Shown: positions 13,843 to 26,248, counted from the stretch's first letter. The stretch is 64,000 nt of DNA from Oreocharis arfaki (GCA_013398015.1 VZRR01002171.1:248001-312000), one strand, 5' to 3'. The notes: generated by a model from the sequence alone, not told the origin. Program-made: numbers and translations.

Positions 13843-15180
13843 GACAGAGCAGGCCCAGTGTCCCCACCCCTCCTGCGAGCAACAGGAAACAGCTTTCCTG
13901 CTGGGTTGCTGATGGAATCTGGGGGATAGTGCTTCAGGAAGACATGGAAGCCTTGACACCTGGAGAACCTATTGCATTTGATACTTGCATGACACTTACG
14001 TATTCCTGAAAAACAGTCCCCTTTACTGAAGAACTGACAAACACAGCACTCAAAATACTTGGGTTTAGGACTACAGCATTTTCTTACAGGAGACTGTGTG
14101 TGCTGTGTATGGAGTCATTCCTTCACAAAGGATCGAGTCGTGGAGAACGGCCCTGGGGTTGGGGTGGCTTTGTGCAGGTGTGGTGCAGTCTGTTCTCTGC
14201 GCAGGACTGATCTCAGCTGAGGGCATTCAAGGGCTCAGGGCAGAAACAGACTCACTTAAATAGCTGTGGATACTTCAGTTACTGCAAATCTCACTTTTGA
14301 TGTAATTTTAGAGCCATGTAGCAGTGAGAGGGGAGCCGAGTGTCTAAGGAGTCACTATCTGTCTCTGAAGGAGTAATGACGCGGACAGTAGGGCTTCTTG
14401 AAAGATATTTCCTGGCTCCTACAGGGAAACTATCAGGAGCTGCCTCCTTAGCTACTGCTGTCGCAGGGGTACAGCGGATGCATGCAGAGGAACTTGGGTT
14501 TGAGAGTAGCTCTGGGTTTTTGTAAGTTCAGTATTAAAAGGTAAAACCTCATTCCCATTTTTCTGATGGGAAAAATTTCAAAAAAGGTTGCCCAGAGAAA
14601 CAAAAAGAGACCAAGAATGAGGCATAGGAATTAGACTGCTTTATCTGTGAGCATGGGGAGGTTACTGCCTCCGTCTTAAACATGTTAGAAATACTCGCAG
14701 CTCTGCCCATCAGAGCTCGGGTTGCTTATTCTTACATACTTAGGCATAATGCAGTAAATAAGGGGAAAAGTTGGAAATCAAAGAGTTTGCTGGTGTCAAA
14801 TAGAAATTCAGCTGCTTCTGTTTTGTTCTGTGAAAAGCCACAACTGACTACAAGACACTGGGGCTCTTCCTGCTGGTCTGTGGAGTGAGGGTTCCCATGT
14901 AAAGTACAGACATGCCCCGAGAAGCTGCAGCATTTGCTGTTCTGCTGTGTTCCCTGCCTTACTGATGCCACTTCAGAGTGTTCAGATTGCTAGCCACAGT
15001 GTACATGTGTTTTGGAGTAGAGAGGAACTGCTCCTTAGGATTAACTGGTTATCTGCTTTGGAACAATCTAAAATGAAAAATGATGTGTTGTTTACTTAGA
15101 GTGATCTTTTTATCAGAGACATTCTGATGTTATTTGAAAATATTTGGTTTGTACATAATAAACTATTTATAGTGTGAGAC

Positions 15181-15210
15181 TTTTGAAAATACGGATTTTG
15201 AAAATACGGA
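15181..15210. repeat. Perfect 15-bp tandem duplication
   Basis: TTTTGAAAATACGGA occurs twice in direct succession without a mismatch, which points to a recent replication-slippage event. Confidence 0.95.
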
Positions 15211-16171
15211 CTAGATGACAGGAAAACAGTACTAAGTGAAAGGAGTATATTTTTTGAAAAGAGGAAGTCTTCCGTCTTATTTGTGCTGCTGTGTAATACC
15301 TCAGAGCAGTAAAGGGCTAGTATTAGTGTGAGGTAATAACTATTTAGGTTTGTTAGACACAGAGGTAGTTACTAATGGCTAAGTACGTGTGATTAGGTAC
15401 ATGTCTTCATTACGGAGATACAAAGAAGTGACCAGTTAATACTGTGTTTAGATTTGTAGGGATTTTATAGCACTTAGAATTTTTGTCAGAGAATAGAATA
15501 AATGGCGACTCCATGCTTTGCCGTGTTCTGATGTTAAAAAAGCTCCTGAACTCTTGCTTTTGGGAGATCTGTATGTACTGCCGCGCTAAAGACAGATGCT
15601 GACGTTCCTTTGGGGTTTACGGGAACGTCTTCATTCTTTGTACCTGTGCCCATTCGTGGAAGTTAAGAGAGCAGCTGGCGTGGGCCAGCCTGGGTTGGTA
15701 CGTTCTGTATCACTTTGGTCAGTTTTGTCTGATCACCACCTCCCTTTCTGGGATCAGGGCTTGTGACACACCTTTGGTTTGTGATGTGTAACTTTCAACC
15801 TGCCACACAGTGCATACTGGAAACTGCTCATTATTTTTCACAAGAAATGCAGCTTAAAGCAAAAATGCTGAAATTAGCTTTCACTATGTCATTTGAAAAG
15901 ACACTGTAGCAAAAGTCAAAGGGCAAAGAGTTGTCCTTCCATCCAGTCCAGCTACAATTATAAATTTGTAATCAGATTGCTCTAGTTCATTTCTGATAAC
16001 ATATAGCAATAAAAAGCCATACCACACCATGACAGTAGAAAGCAGAGAGTGATATTCTAAAGAACACAAATTTATTCACTTACTGTAGTTTGTGAGGAGT
16101 AGACATTTATCTTGGTTTTAGAACAGCTGAGGGTTTTAATAATAAACATATTTTACTATTAGAAGTACAAT

Positions 16172-16246
16172 CTTACTCTAGTAGTTTGTTGACCTTTCAA
16201 AATTATTTAACTTACTCTGGTAGTTTATTGACCTAATATTATTTAA
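16172..16246. repeat. Two-copy tandem duplication of a 36-39 bp unit
   Basis: The unit begins CTTACTCTAGTAGTTTGTTG and ends TATTTAA. The second copy, at 16211-16246, differs by a few substitutions and lacks a few bases. The sequence is AT-rich and non-coding. Confidence 0.85.
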
Positions 16247-16299
16247 CTTAATGACTATGTATGTGACATTAGATTTATGTGAAGCAGAGGGGAAAAATG

Positions 16300-16358
16300 A
16301 TCTACTTGTTCATTTTTGTTCATCTACTTGTTCATTTCAATGATCTTCTAGTTCATTT
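16300..16358. repeat. Three spaced copies of a 16-bp unit
   Basis: ATCTACTTGTTCATTT occurs at 16300-16315 and 16322-16337. A variant, ATCTTCTAGTTCATTT, occurs at 16343-16358. The spacers are 5-6 bp. Confidence 0.85.
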
Positions 16359-19300
16359 TTCTACTAGTACCTCTGAGACTGGTGTCTTTGTTTTGGGGTG
16401 TGTATGCTTCCTGGAACTGTTCCTAGAATTGGGCATTGGTTCCCAGTAATACAAATGTCTCATATTATTAAGGTTGAAATGAGCAGCTTTAAAACCAGAA
16501 TGAAACCATTATGAGAGCATTTGCCCCTCTCTTCACTTTTCCTTTCAAAAATGACAAGCTTGGGCTGCCTCTTAATTGGCACTGATGCGTTTGAGATAAG
16601 TGGTTGGCATCAAGGAGATCTCAGCTTCCATTATCAAGGGATTGAACTAAATATGGTAACAGCAGTAAAATAACATTCCTGTAGCAGCAGTAACAAGACT
16701 AGTTCTGCTGATTGTAGGTGTTCTGATCTTGCAGTTTCAACTCAAATATAGTTGTTTCTCAGGAACACTGAATGTATGTTGGACAGTTGATAAAATAATT
16801 TTCATTTGTGTACATCTCAGCTCTGAGTGGTTCTTCCAGCTGTGAAAGCTATGCAGTAGTTTTGTTGTATAGAAAAATAAAACATAGCACAAATTAATGT
16901 TGATAATAAATATTTCTTGTGGCTTTAAACATGTGTTATTTTGGATTGGTCTTATTCCTTTAGCTAAAGTAGGCCTGTTGCCTTCCATTTGAATTCAGTG
17001 CTTATTTTGTGAGCCTATTCCAGTAATGTTCCCAGCCTCATTGCTTCCAGCAGCATAAACAATAAACACTTAGAGCATCGGCTCTTACTGGGCTCCATTA
17101 AGTGGAGGGCTACTGGTGGACATATTTCCTGAATGCTTTGTCTATTTAAATATTCAGCTGTGTAGTCAAACCACTTTTGCTTATATTAATAACCGTTTTT
17201 AACCTGAAAAGTATCAACCTTTTCAGCTTTATGAAGATGATAGTGTTTGCTGTCAAAATTCGTGTACAACTTTAGAGACTCACAGACTAAATTTGACCTT
17301 TCAAACCTTAGAATAGTATCTTTGAGGTTGTTTCATTTTGCATGTTGAATAACAAGTAACTGATAAGCCTTTACTGTGACTAAGGGATAGTATTGTTCTT
17401 TTAGAGAAATTAATGCCCTGTGAACCCTTCTTGAAAGGCTTACAATTTGTACAGCAGCAGCAGGTTTGAAGCAGTGAGTCACAACATGTTTCTCTAAGTA
17501 GCTGTCCAAGAGGGCATTGACAGCTTTGTTCCAATGCATTACTGGTTATACAATATAATGGAAGTAAACTCAAATTACTGCTACTTCTACATACTTTGAA
17601 TAAATAGTTTTATTCAGAGCAGAAATCAAATATAAGAATTGGCAAGAATTTAAAATTCCAGTTTTTATGTTCACAATATATACCCTATTTGTTTAAAAAT
17701 TACACTTAATATTCTGTAAATTTATGGGCAATGAATAGTTTCTCCTTATAAGCAAACAAGTATTAAAGTATTTGTGCTCTAAAGCTCCTTGCTGGAGTTG
17801 TTGCTGTGTAAATCCAAACACTATTCAGATGTCTGTTCCCTACATTCTCAAGCATTGTCAAATACAAAGTTGAACAGTAATGTGGTGGTTCTGACTCTCC
17901 TGCAGCCTAAAGAAATCCTGCTTGTTTCTGGAGGAGAGTTATGGAAGGAAGAGTGAACAGGAAAAAAACACTTTGAGATCTCAATAATTGCCTGTAATGG
18001 GTATTATTTTTGCAAGTAAAGCTTAAGGATCCAAATGTTTGTAGTCTACTGGCTTGATATGAGAGTAATGTTTAGATATCTCATTAGGTACAGTGAGGTC
18101 TCAGAAATTAATTTGCTTTTATTTTTAGCAAACTAATTTGATCATAAAAACAGCTCTGTAAATACTGGGTTTTCTAGACTCAGAGTAGAATTTTCTAAAT
18201 GAGGAACAAAGTCAGCAGCAAATCTGTGTTCTTACTACTTAAAAAAGATTTAAAAAACCTGCTTTAAGAAAAATAATTTATTCTTTCCCTTGATTTTGGC
18301 CAATATGGAAAAAAAACCCGACATATGCTTACAAGCTGCAAAACCATTTCTGGTACAAATGCCTGCCTAGGTTTTCTCCTAGCAAGGTTTGTTTTTCTTA
18401 TTTGGCTCAAATATGATGTCACTGAAGAAATCCAAAGTTAGTGTTCTGTCAAAACCCTTTGAAATATCTGTCAATTATTTCTGAAGCTTTGCTGCCTCTT
18501 TGTGGTATTTCTTGTGTAAAAATGGAATTCTGTATTGATCAAAGCTTTTCTTGGGACTGTGCAAAAGACAGTTAAATTCAATTTCCCCAAGTTTTACCCT
18601 GTGTGGCTGGGAGTCTGTATTCCTCCCTCTTCTACGTTCTTTCCCATGTGATAACAGTGTATAGTGCCAAAGGAGTAGCCAAATATTGTTTGAATCTGCA
18701 ATAGTTTGTGATGGGAAGGTGCTACTGCTTTATCAATGAGCTTTGAAGAATGTACTGAATGGTATAGCCGCCTGCCTTTTTCATTATCTGAGCACTGATG
18801 AGATCTCCTCACACCTTTCAGGACATCCGTCCTTGGACAACATCTTTACCGTGACCGATAAAATAATGCTGAGTCCGCTCCTTTTTTATCACTCAGTACT
18901 TTGCTAACAAGCCGAATGTACCCAGAAGCTGGCAGAATAGCTGGGGGGGTTCTCAGATGTAAAGATACTTACACTAGAGGCAGGGACTCATGACAAGCCA
19001 ACCGTCTTGATTCCTGTAAATTTGTGTTATTCTAGGATTCCCCCCCACCTCTGATTAGTTACTTCATAACTATAATCACAGACATAATCACAGGAATGGT
19101 TTTTTGGGGAAATTATAATCTGATGGGGCTGTAGCAATTTATTTATATTGTTAATTGGTGGTGAGGCTATAAAAGTTACGAACTACCTCATAAGTTCACG
19201 CCTGCTGACATTTGAATGGCATGTATTCACTGGTTGTTATTTATCATTTTGGGGGTATTGAACTGATGGAGATTACTCATGTTAAAAAGCTGCTGGAAGG

Positions 19301-21555
19301 CCTGAACTAGGAATTAAATTATCATAGTGGCTTCATTTTGTTAACAGTCTCATTGAAAATATCTTGCTTGCAGGACAATCAAACTCATCAGTGTTCTGCT
19401 CTTCCACTTCAGTAGACAAAGTTTTAATCAGTGGCACACTTGATCTTGCAGAATTCAAGGAAAATAATTTCCTGCATTTTTGACATGAGCAAAATTCATG
19501 TAATCTAGCTTTAAAACTCCTGTCACTTTTTTTTCTTTCTTTTTGAATAATCAGCTTTACTTCATTCACTTGCCTTTTTCATGTAACATCAATTATCGTG
19601 ATGACCCAATGCTTAGAAAGAATTAGCTCATGGATGAAGAGCGAGCAACTGAATCTGAACTCAGGCAAAGCAAATAACAGAGTGATGGTGAGATCAAAAC
19701 ATATTGAAAAATGTACCGTTTTTTCAAGCGGTTGTATATTTTCGATTGGTCTTTGCATTTAGATGGCTTTAGAGAACCTTGTTACTCATTTCTGATGGTC
19801 TTACATAGCAGCACTGAAAAAAAAAAAGTTTTTTACTCTCCTTTTTTTTCTTGGAGCTCCCATCCTATCTTAGCAGTCATCTAGTTTCAATTATTTTTTT
19901 AGCTTTTGGATGAAGCTCAACAGCATATGAAATCTTCACCATCTAGCAAACTTAGAAAAATGAGTTGCATTCCAGGCCTTGATTTTCTTTTTCTAAACTT
20001 ACGGCCTGAACTCAGCTCTGGGGTGGAGCCCAGGAGTGCCAAAGCCAGTTACTTCTTTGGTGTAACTGAACTTTCTGAAATAAGGGTATAACCTGTTTGT
20101 GCAGTAACCACAAGTAATTTTTCTAATGCTGTTGTGTAGCTGAAGTTTGGGAGTGGTGTCCTAGGATACTTTAGAAACTGTATTTTCAGATACTTTAGCT
20201 GTATTTAGAAGAATCTTGATCTGTTATGGTAATATTGGAAGATGTGCACCTGGAGCTCTTGTGGTTGAGGCTCCTGAATCCAATGTGTGGAAGCTGTTCT
20301 GGGAACTCCAGGTCTCTCAGGTAGCTTGGAACTGGGCTGTGTAGCCATGGTAAGGTGAAAAAAGCCATTTGGATTTTATCTAGAATACAGTGAGGAGCCA
20401 GTGTAAAAAAAGAACATTGAAAAGATGTTTTAAAGCTGACCACAGCTGCCGTATTCTCATCCACTTGTAGTTTGATTCTCAATTATGTCTAATCTTACAT
20501 TTTTGTATTAAACACGAGTTATCTTGAAAGTTAAACAGACACGTCAAAACTCTGAAATCTCCACGTATTTCTGCTTTAAGTAGGCTTTTACTTCTCTGGG
20601 ATTAATTACTTTTATAAACATTGTCTAACAATGTTGCTTGACTTTTCCAAGGGTCTGGTACTTAAACTGTTGATCTCCTCAAATATTAAAAAAGATGTAA
20701 TACCTAGCTCCAGAGGTGTTCATAAAGCCAAATAAAATCATTTGGTGGAAAGTGCTAAGGAAGCTTTAAGATATTAGCCTAATAGAAAACCTATCAGTGG
20801 ACTTTTAAAGCCTTTCCTCTTCAATTTTTATGGACTGTCTTAATTGACTTTTTATGCACTTATGAATAGGCTAAGAAGAAATACTCTTTTCTTTTTTTCC
20901 TTTTTTTACCTGTGAATAAGATAGATAGAGGGACAGCTTCTAACTTTATTTTAGAGTATCTTGTATTATAGACGTTCCCTCTGAGAAGGGATTTTTTTAG
21001 CCTATGAAGTCAGGTAAAGTTACACATCTGCTAATGCAAGTGACAATAGTGAATAAAAGAATAGTACTCAAAAACATTTTGAAGTGTTTATGATTGCAAG
21101 CTTTAAAAATAGTGGGGAACACAGCACTCAGTTTAGATGCTACACTGATTACTGGAGGGACACTAAGCTGCCTAAACAAAATGTACACACGGGGAGTATC
21201 AGTTTGTGTTGTATAATCTTAATTTAGTGGCTACAGCTAAGCTGAACCCTGATTCCTTGGGATTCTTCTGATAATGTCTTCTTACATGCAACATATAAGT
21301 GGAATAGGAATTGCTTTTCTATCTCAAATTCTCCATATGCTTCTCAAACCAAAGACCTCTAGAGGCCTTCCTTGCTCTTCAAGAAATTTATGAGATCACT
21401 GCATAAAGAAAAGAAAGATGCTCTGGCTTTTGCCTGTAACAATGAGGTACTAGTTTTCTCTTTGAGAGGTCTTTGACAAAACCTGGCACTTGGTCATACC
21501 AGATCTATTTTTTGTCTCAAACAACAGTCCTTGGCCTCAGTCTTGTCTCAGTGCA

Positions 21556-22147
21556 TGTCATGGTCTAACCCCAGCCAGCAATGAAGGCCCCCACAGCCAC
21601 TTGCTCCCTCCCCACCTCCAATGGGATGAGGGAGCGAATCATAGAAGTGAGAAAACTCATGTGCTGAGATAAAGACAGTTTAACAGATAAAGCAAAAGCC
21701 ATGTGTACAGGCAGAGCAAAACAAGGAATTAATTCACCCCTTGCCATGGGCAGGCAGGTGTCCAGCCATCCCCAGGAGAGCAGGGCTCTGTCACACAGAA
21801 GGGTGATTTGGGAAGACAATCACCATCACTTAAAATGTCTCTCCTTCTTGTTTCTTCCCCCAGCTGTATATGCTGACCATGATGCCACAGGGTATGGAAT
21901 ATCCCTTGGGTCAGTTGGGGTCAGCTGTGCTGGCTGTGTCCCCTCCCAACTCACTGTGCACCTCCAACCTCCTCACTGGTGGGGTTAGGATGAGGAGCAG
22001 AAGAGAAACCTCGATGCTGTGTCAGCCCTGCTCAGCAGTAACAAAAACATCCCTGTGTTATCAACAGTTTTCAGCACAAATCCAAAATACAGCCCCACAT
22101 CAGCGACTGCAAAGAAAATTAACTGTGTCCCAGCCAAACCCAATACA
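21556..22147 (-). mobile_element. ERVL-type solo LTR with 5-bp target duplication
   Basis: This 592-bp element starts TGTCATGGTCTAACCCC and ends CCAAACCCAATACA, so it has the TG...CA termini of a retroviral LTR. It is flanked by GTGCA on both sides (21551-21555 and 22148-22152). A 5-bp duplication is usual for class III (ERVL) elements. Blocks such as GGTATGGAATATCCCTTGGG and GCTGTCCCCTCCCAACTC-like text are familiar from a very common avian ERVL LTR. On the minus strand, a degraded TATA-like CATATACAG comes before a GTTAAACTG polyadenylation-like block, which sets the orientation. No internal gag, pol or env sequence remains, so it arose by LTR-LTR recombination. Confidence 0.9.
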
Positions 22148-24895
22148 GTGCACCAGCTGTCTGTTAGAAGGCAAGACCAGCCTCTTCTGAAAGCTCCAGC
22201 CTGATTCACTTATTTACCTGCAAAACCTGTCTGGTTTGGGAATAAATTCCATCCCTCTCCTACTCCTCCAAGAAAAGGGTTTCTACTTTATTAGACTTTG
22301 AAAATCTTCAAGGTGAAAACATGGAAGCAAAGAGCAAAGCAAATTACATTCCAGACTGTATTTAATAAGGTGCTTTTCTAGCTGCTTTGCTCATCTTTGT
22401 CTAGTACCCTAGTACATTCTAACTGCACAGTATTATGCATCTCTGAAGAAATTTGAGTGATTTTTCTCTGTTCCATCTGCACCAGGCCTTTTTTTCCAGC
22501 ACAGATGGAGTATTAATGGTTATCCTGAGATTACTTTTGTTATTCAAACATTTAATGGCTTTTGATGTTTCCTCCACCCTTCACCAATCCATTTTTCCAA
22601 GTTCTCTACAAGAGTTTATCTCCACTTTACTTCTTCCTGTCTACAGAACTGAATACACTTCTAGCATCTTTTCTGTGGAGCTGTTAGTGCACTGGGAGAG
22701 GGTATTAGACAAGAGCTATTTGTGGATTTTATTATGTTTGGTTACACACTTCTAGTAATAGAAGTAGCATACAGTTTTTTACTTCACCGTCTCCATCACG
22801 GTAACAATGATGTTAGTGAGCTAACTCATGCAACAGACAAAGAGATTATTAGCCATTCCAGTAATGGCTGGTTGACTGAAAACACTACAAATGGTCTGGA
22901 GGAGCAACATATAAAGCTGTAAGTTCTCAGATCTTGTTTTGTTGCCAGCAGAAGTGTGCTCTGTGGTCTGAGGCCTTGAATAGGTTCGGAGTAGTTAATA
23001 GCTATCACCAAAGACTACAACTGGATCTCCACTGGTAACTGATCACTGCGCAATTAAGCTTAGCCTCCTACCAGTGATGGTCCCCCAGAGGAACTCTCTG
23101 AAATTCAAATGAAGAGATTTTGAGCTAGACTGAATGGTTAACAGCAGGGTGAGGAACAATGTTTGAAGGAAAAAGATAAGAAAAAAAAAATCCCTAACAG
23201 TTAACAAACCATAATCGGTTTTAAGACTTTTAAAGAACACGGCCTGAAAGAGGCAGGCAGTATAACTGTCACTACAGGAGAGGGAAGTAGGGTACAATGC
23301 CACCTACAGAAGTATATAAATACATCAGATACTGGGGGGGGGGACGACTGCAAAATTTGCCTGAATAGAATAAATAGCTCAGAGGTCAGGCTGTGCTGGA
23401 ATAGAGTCAGAACAGAATGCACTAAGACTTAATATGAAAATGAAACCTGCAATGTGAAATTGCTTAAAATTTTAGAAGTGAGAGGCTTTGAACACTGAAC
23501 ACTGTCTCTTTCCCTGAGACAAAGGGAAATTGAAGAATGATGGTGAAGTGGCAAGGAATTTCATGCCTTAATTGTTGCTGTTTGAAAAACTGAAATAAAT
23601 TCTAAGCCACATGAGTTTTGTGGATGACTGATGAGCAGCATAAACAGGATGAAGTCTCTGAAAGAAAATACTGGAGCAATCTGAGAAACAAATCATTGTG
23701 AACATAGTAAACACCTTGTTTCTGATCTGCTTTCCACATTTTGTTGCTGGGAATCTTCATGCTGTATTTCCACTCGGTTTAGGGCAGGATGAAAGGCTGT
23801 TTGACCTCATTTGGGACAGAGCTGCCTGTCACAAATGTTCCTCTGGATTATGAATTCTTGGCTAGCCTTATTTTAGACAAAGTCAATTTACATCAAAAAG
23901 CTGAGCTTCTACTATACTCGAGTAAGTTCCACAGGATTCTATACTCATGCCACAGTTGGTTTTTTTTAACAAATGGAATGGCCAAAGGATTCCATGGGTA
24001 TTAGTAAATGGTGTTTTCTTCCTTGGAGCATCAGGTGAGGAGGAGTGAGGACTTTCACTGGGCCTCTGATCAGTTGTGCCACAAAACTGTGTCTTGTCTT
24101 TTCCACTGATGGCTGTGGGCTGTTATGACTACTGGATGGTGCTCAACAAATTACCCTCCCTCCCAGCTATGCTTTGGAAACAAACACAGTATTTTTTGAA
24201 TGCTAAACCCATGTATTTTTATATGAAACAAAACAGTTATTCTGGGGGGAAAAACCACGAAACACTATCTATATTATTTGCTTTACATTTACAATCAGCT
24301 GAGTTTCGTGATATCGGTGTTAGGTGATGATTCTCCTTGTTAGAGGATCGCGCTCGAGGTACTGGGGCTGCAAACGCGATAAGGCATACTCAAGGAGAAG
24401 AATCAACGTAATCCAATCTATTTCCGCTAATTTCCTGGAAAACACTTTAACATCATTGTATTTTGCATGACCTCGCCGTGTCCGATTGAGCAATTTGGCG
24501 ACGGTTTACGGGCCGTCAGTGTTACCCTCCCTCAGGGCGGGAGGGTCCCCTGTGCCCCGGGGCGCTTGTACGGGGCTGCGGCGAGAGCGGGCGGCCGCGG
24601 TCCCGGGGCCGCTCCTGTGATCTCCGATACGCTAAAAAAAGAAAAAAAAAAAAAATCCACTTTTCTCCCTCTCCTTGCAAACGGGTGCTGAGGCAAACAC
24701 CCCCCAAAGGAGAAAGCAGGGGAAATCGCACCTGGCAGGACGGCTCTGAGGAGAAGTTTTCCGTCGGTTTTCCCGCCCCCCTCCTCTGGGGCGCCCGCGG
24801 CCGGGCTGCGGCGCAGGGGCCGCCTCTGTGCCCGCGCGGCTGCGAACCCAGCGACAACTTTGGAGCCGCGGGGCTGCGCGGCGCGGCACGGCACG

Positions 24896-24918
24896 NNNNN
24901 NNNNNNNNNNNNNNNNNN
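24896..24918. other. Assembly gap (23 N)
   Basis: A run of 23 N lies in the GC-rich 5' part of the CpG island, about 370 bp before the ATG. The true size is unknown. It may hide promoter or 5' UTR sequence. Confidence 0.99.
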
Positions 24919-24982
24919 TGGGGATGGCGAGGGCGCCCGGCGCTGGTGATCCAGTGCCGGGGTCTGAAGCGCGGCCCGTCCC

Positions 24983-25004
24983 CGGCGGCGGCGGCGGCGG
25001 CGGA
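24983..25004. repeat. CGG trinucleotide run in the promoter/5' UTR
   Basis: About seven uninterrupted CGG units lie some 285 bp before the ATG. Such runs in a 5' UTR are often length-variable and can affect transcription or translation. Confidence 0.9.
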
Positions 25005-25015
25005 GTGAGCGCGCG

Positions 25016-25023
25016 CACGTGAC
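25016..25023. promoter_or_regulatory. CACGTGAC E-box / CLEAR-like site
   Basis: GCGCACGTGACCGG contains the CACGTGAC core that USF, MITF and TFEB/TFE3 family factors recognise. It lies 265 bp before the ATG in the CpG island. TFEB is known to activate PPARGC1A in mammals, but use of this particular site is inference. Confidence 0.4.
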
Positions 25024-25095
25024 CGGCCCCGGCCCCTCGGTGCCGCCGCGAACGGCCGCGCTCACACACTCATAGACACACGCGGTACCCGCGCC

Positions 25096-25134
25096 TCCAT
25101 CCACCCATCCATCCATCTAGCCAGCCAGCCGGCC
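25096..25134. repeat. CATC/CAGC short tandem repeat
   Basis: Imperfect CATC units pass into CAGC units just before the coding exon, probably within the 5' UTR. Confidence 0.8.
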
Positions 25135-25287
25135 CCGCTACCCCGCACGTACCGCGCCGGCCGCCGCCAGCGCGAAGCTGTCAGCACCACTCCGCGGGGG
25201 CAGCGCCGGCGGCGGCAGCGACAGCGCAAGAGGCAAGAGTTTGCGAGGGCTGCTCGTGCCTTCCCGAAGAGGTTTTGCGCCCAGAGG

Positions 25288-25374
25288 ATGGCTGGCTGCG
25301 GGCTGTCGGAAGACGCTTGCTTCTCATCCTTCTTTTACAACTACACCTCCTCGTGGGAGACCTCCTACAACCAG
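25288..25374 (+). CDS. PPARGC1A: Probable distal alternative first coding exon of PPARGC1A (PGC-1alpha)
   Basis: The exon encodes 29 residues: MAG at 1-3, acidic SED at 7-9, SSFFYNY at 13-19, and SYNQ at the end. It stops after a complete codon at CAG|GTAAGA, a near-perfect donor. The ATG has A at -3 and G at +4, a strong start context. The peptide differs from the reference PGC-1alpha start (MAWDMCNQ). It resembles the N-terminus of PPARGC1B (PGC-1beta), which begins MAG and has an acidic stretch followed by SSFFLNY at residues 15-21. Reference PPARGC1A exon 1 also ends in phase 0 with NQ, so the frame fits exon 2 (DSVWSD...). Gene order supports the call: PPARGC1A lies next downstream of DHX15, in the same orientation, in vertebrates. 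PGC-1alpha is a transcriptional coactivator for mitochondrial biogenesis; the N-terminus precedes its activation domain. Exon 2 is outside the window, so another gene cannot be fully excluded. Confidence 0.72.
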
Positions 25375-26223
25375 GTAAGAGGTGGCGGGTGCTGCGCGCT
25401 CGCCGCCGCTGCGCCCGCCCGGCTCTTCGGGGGAAAACGAAGGTGGTGCCAGTGTGTGCAGGAAGGGTCTGGAAGTGTTTCTGTTCAGCGCGTGTGTGTT
25501 GCGGGTGGGGGGATTAAATCAGCCGACGAAAGAAATGAGAGAAAAGAGCCTCTTCCCGTGTGCCTTTCAGCCCCTTTCCCTCCGCCCCCGCCCCTCCTGT
25601 GAGGAAGAGGAGCGTGAGGAGGGCTAAGGAACGTGAGCCGTAGCCCGCGGAGGGCTGTGTGTTGCCCGGGAGCAACTCGGGGCTCAGCCGGGCAACTCGG
25701 TCCGAGTGCCCCGAGCCTGCCCTCGGCTGCACTGAGGGACCGCGCTGAGGCAGCCGGGCGAGTTTGCCGGGCGGGGGGAGCAGGGTGCGAGTGACAGGCT
25801 GCGTGCTAGAGGGGCCCCCCCGCACCCGCTTCTTCCTCCCCCAGAAATGGCTGCATATGCATTCAGATCCGTAATTTTGGATGTTGCCTAGGTGAAAATA
25901 GTTCGGCTCACCCGTTTCTCCCTCTGATTCACCCCCGATCTCCCCTCCATGCACTTAACTTTGATGACTGTGCAATGCGGAGCGCGCAGCCGGGTAACGC
26001 CGGCCGGGTCCGTCCTTCCCGCCCGCGCCGGGGCTCGGGCAGCGGGGGGCGGCTGGCGAGGCGGTGGGGGAGAGCGGGGGGAAACCAGAAATTGCGCCTC
26101 AGAGGTAGAGAGCTATTCTGGGAGCCTCCGAAGCGCCTTTAATTAAATAACTGTTGTAGTCTGCTGCCCCCGCTGCTTGTCTGGTGAAAGTCTACAGGCA
26201 ACTGTCATTTATAAACTACACCG

Positions 26224-26248
26224 GTGTGTGTGCGTGCGTGCGTGCGTG
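26224..26248. repeat. GTGT/GTGC microsatellite in the CpG island
   Basis: GTGTGTGTGC passes into four GTGC units within the GC-rich island, about 850 bp after the splice donor. Confidence 0.9.

Larger units (their letters stand above)
11681..24469. other. Intergenic spacer between DHX15 and the CpG-island promoter
   Basis: I find no coding exon in these 12.8 kb. The recognised contents are a CR1 (12164-12597), an inverted repeat (13751-13842), short tandem duplications (15181-15210, 16172-16246, 16300-16358) and a solo LTR (21556-22147). A GC-richer stretch at about 13270-14500 stands out from its AT-rich surroundings but has no nameable content. The rest, including 16360-21550 and 22150-24470, is AT-rich sequence in which I see nothing specific. 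Confidence 0.75.

Noticed and set aside
24522..25116. Long minus-strand open frames (up to 194 codons) in the CpG island
   Set aside because: They overlap in several frames, run through the N gap and are rich in A, R, P and G. Stop codons are rare in such GC-rich DNA, so the frames are compositional artefacts.
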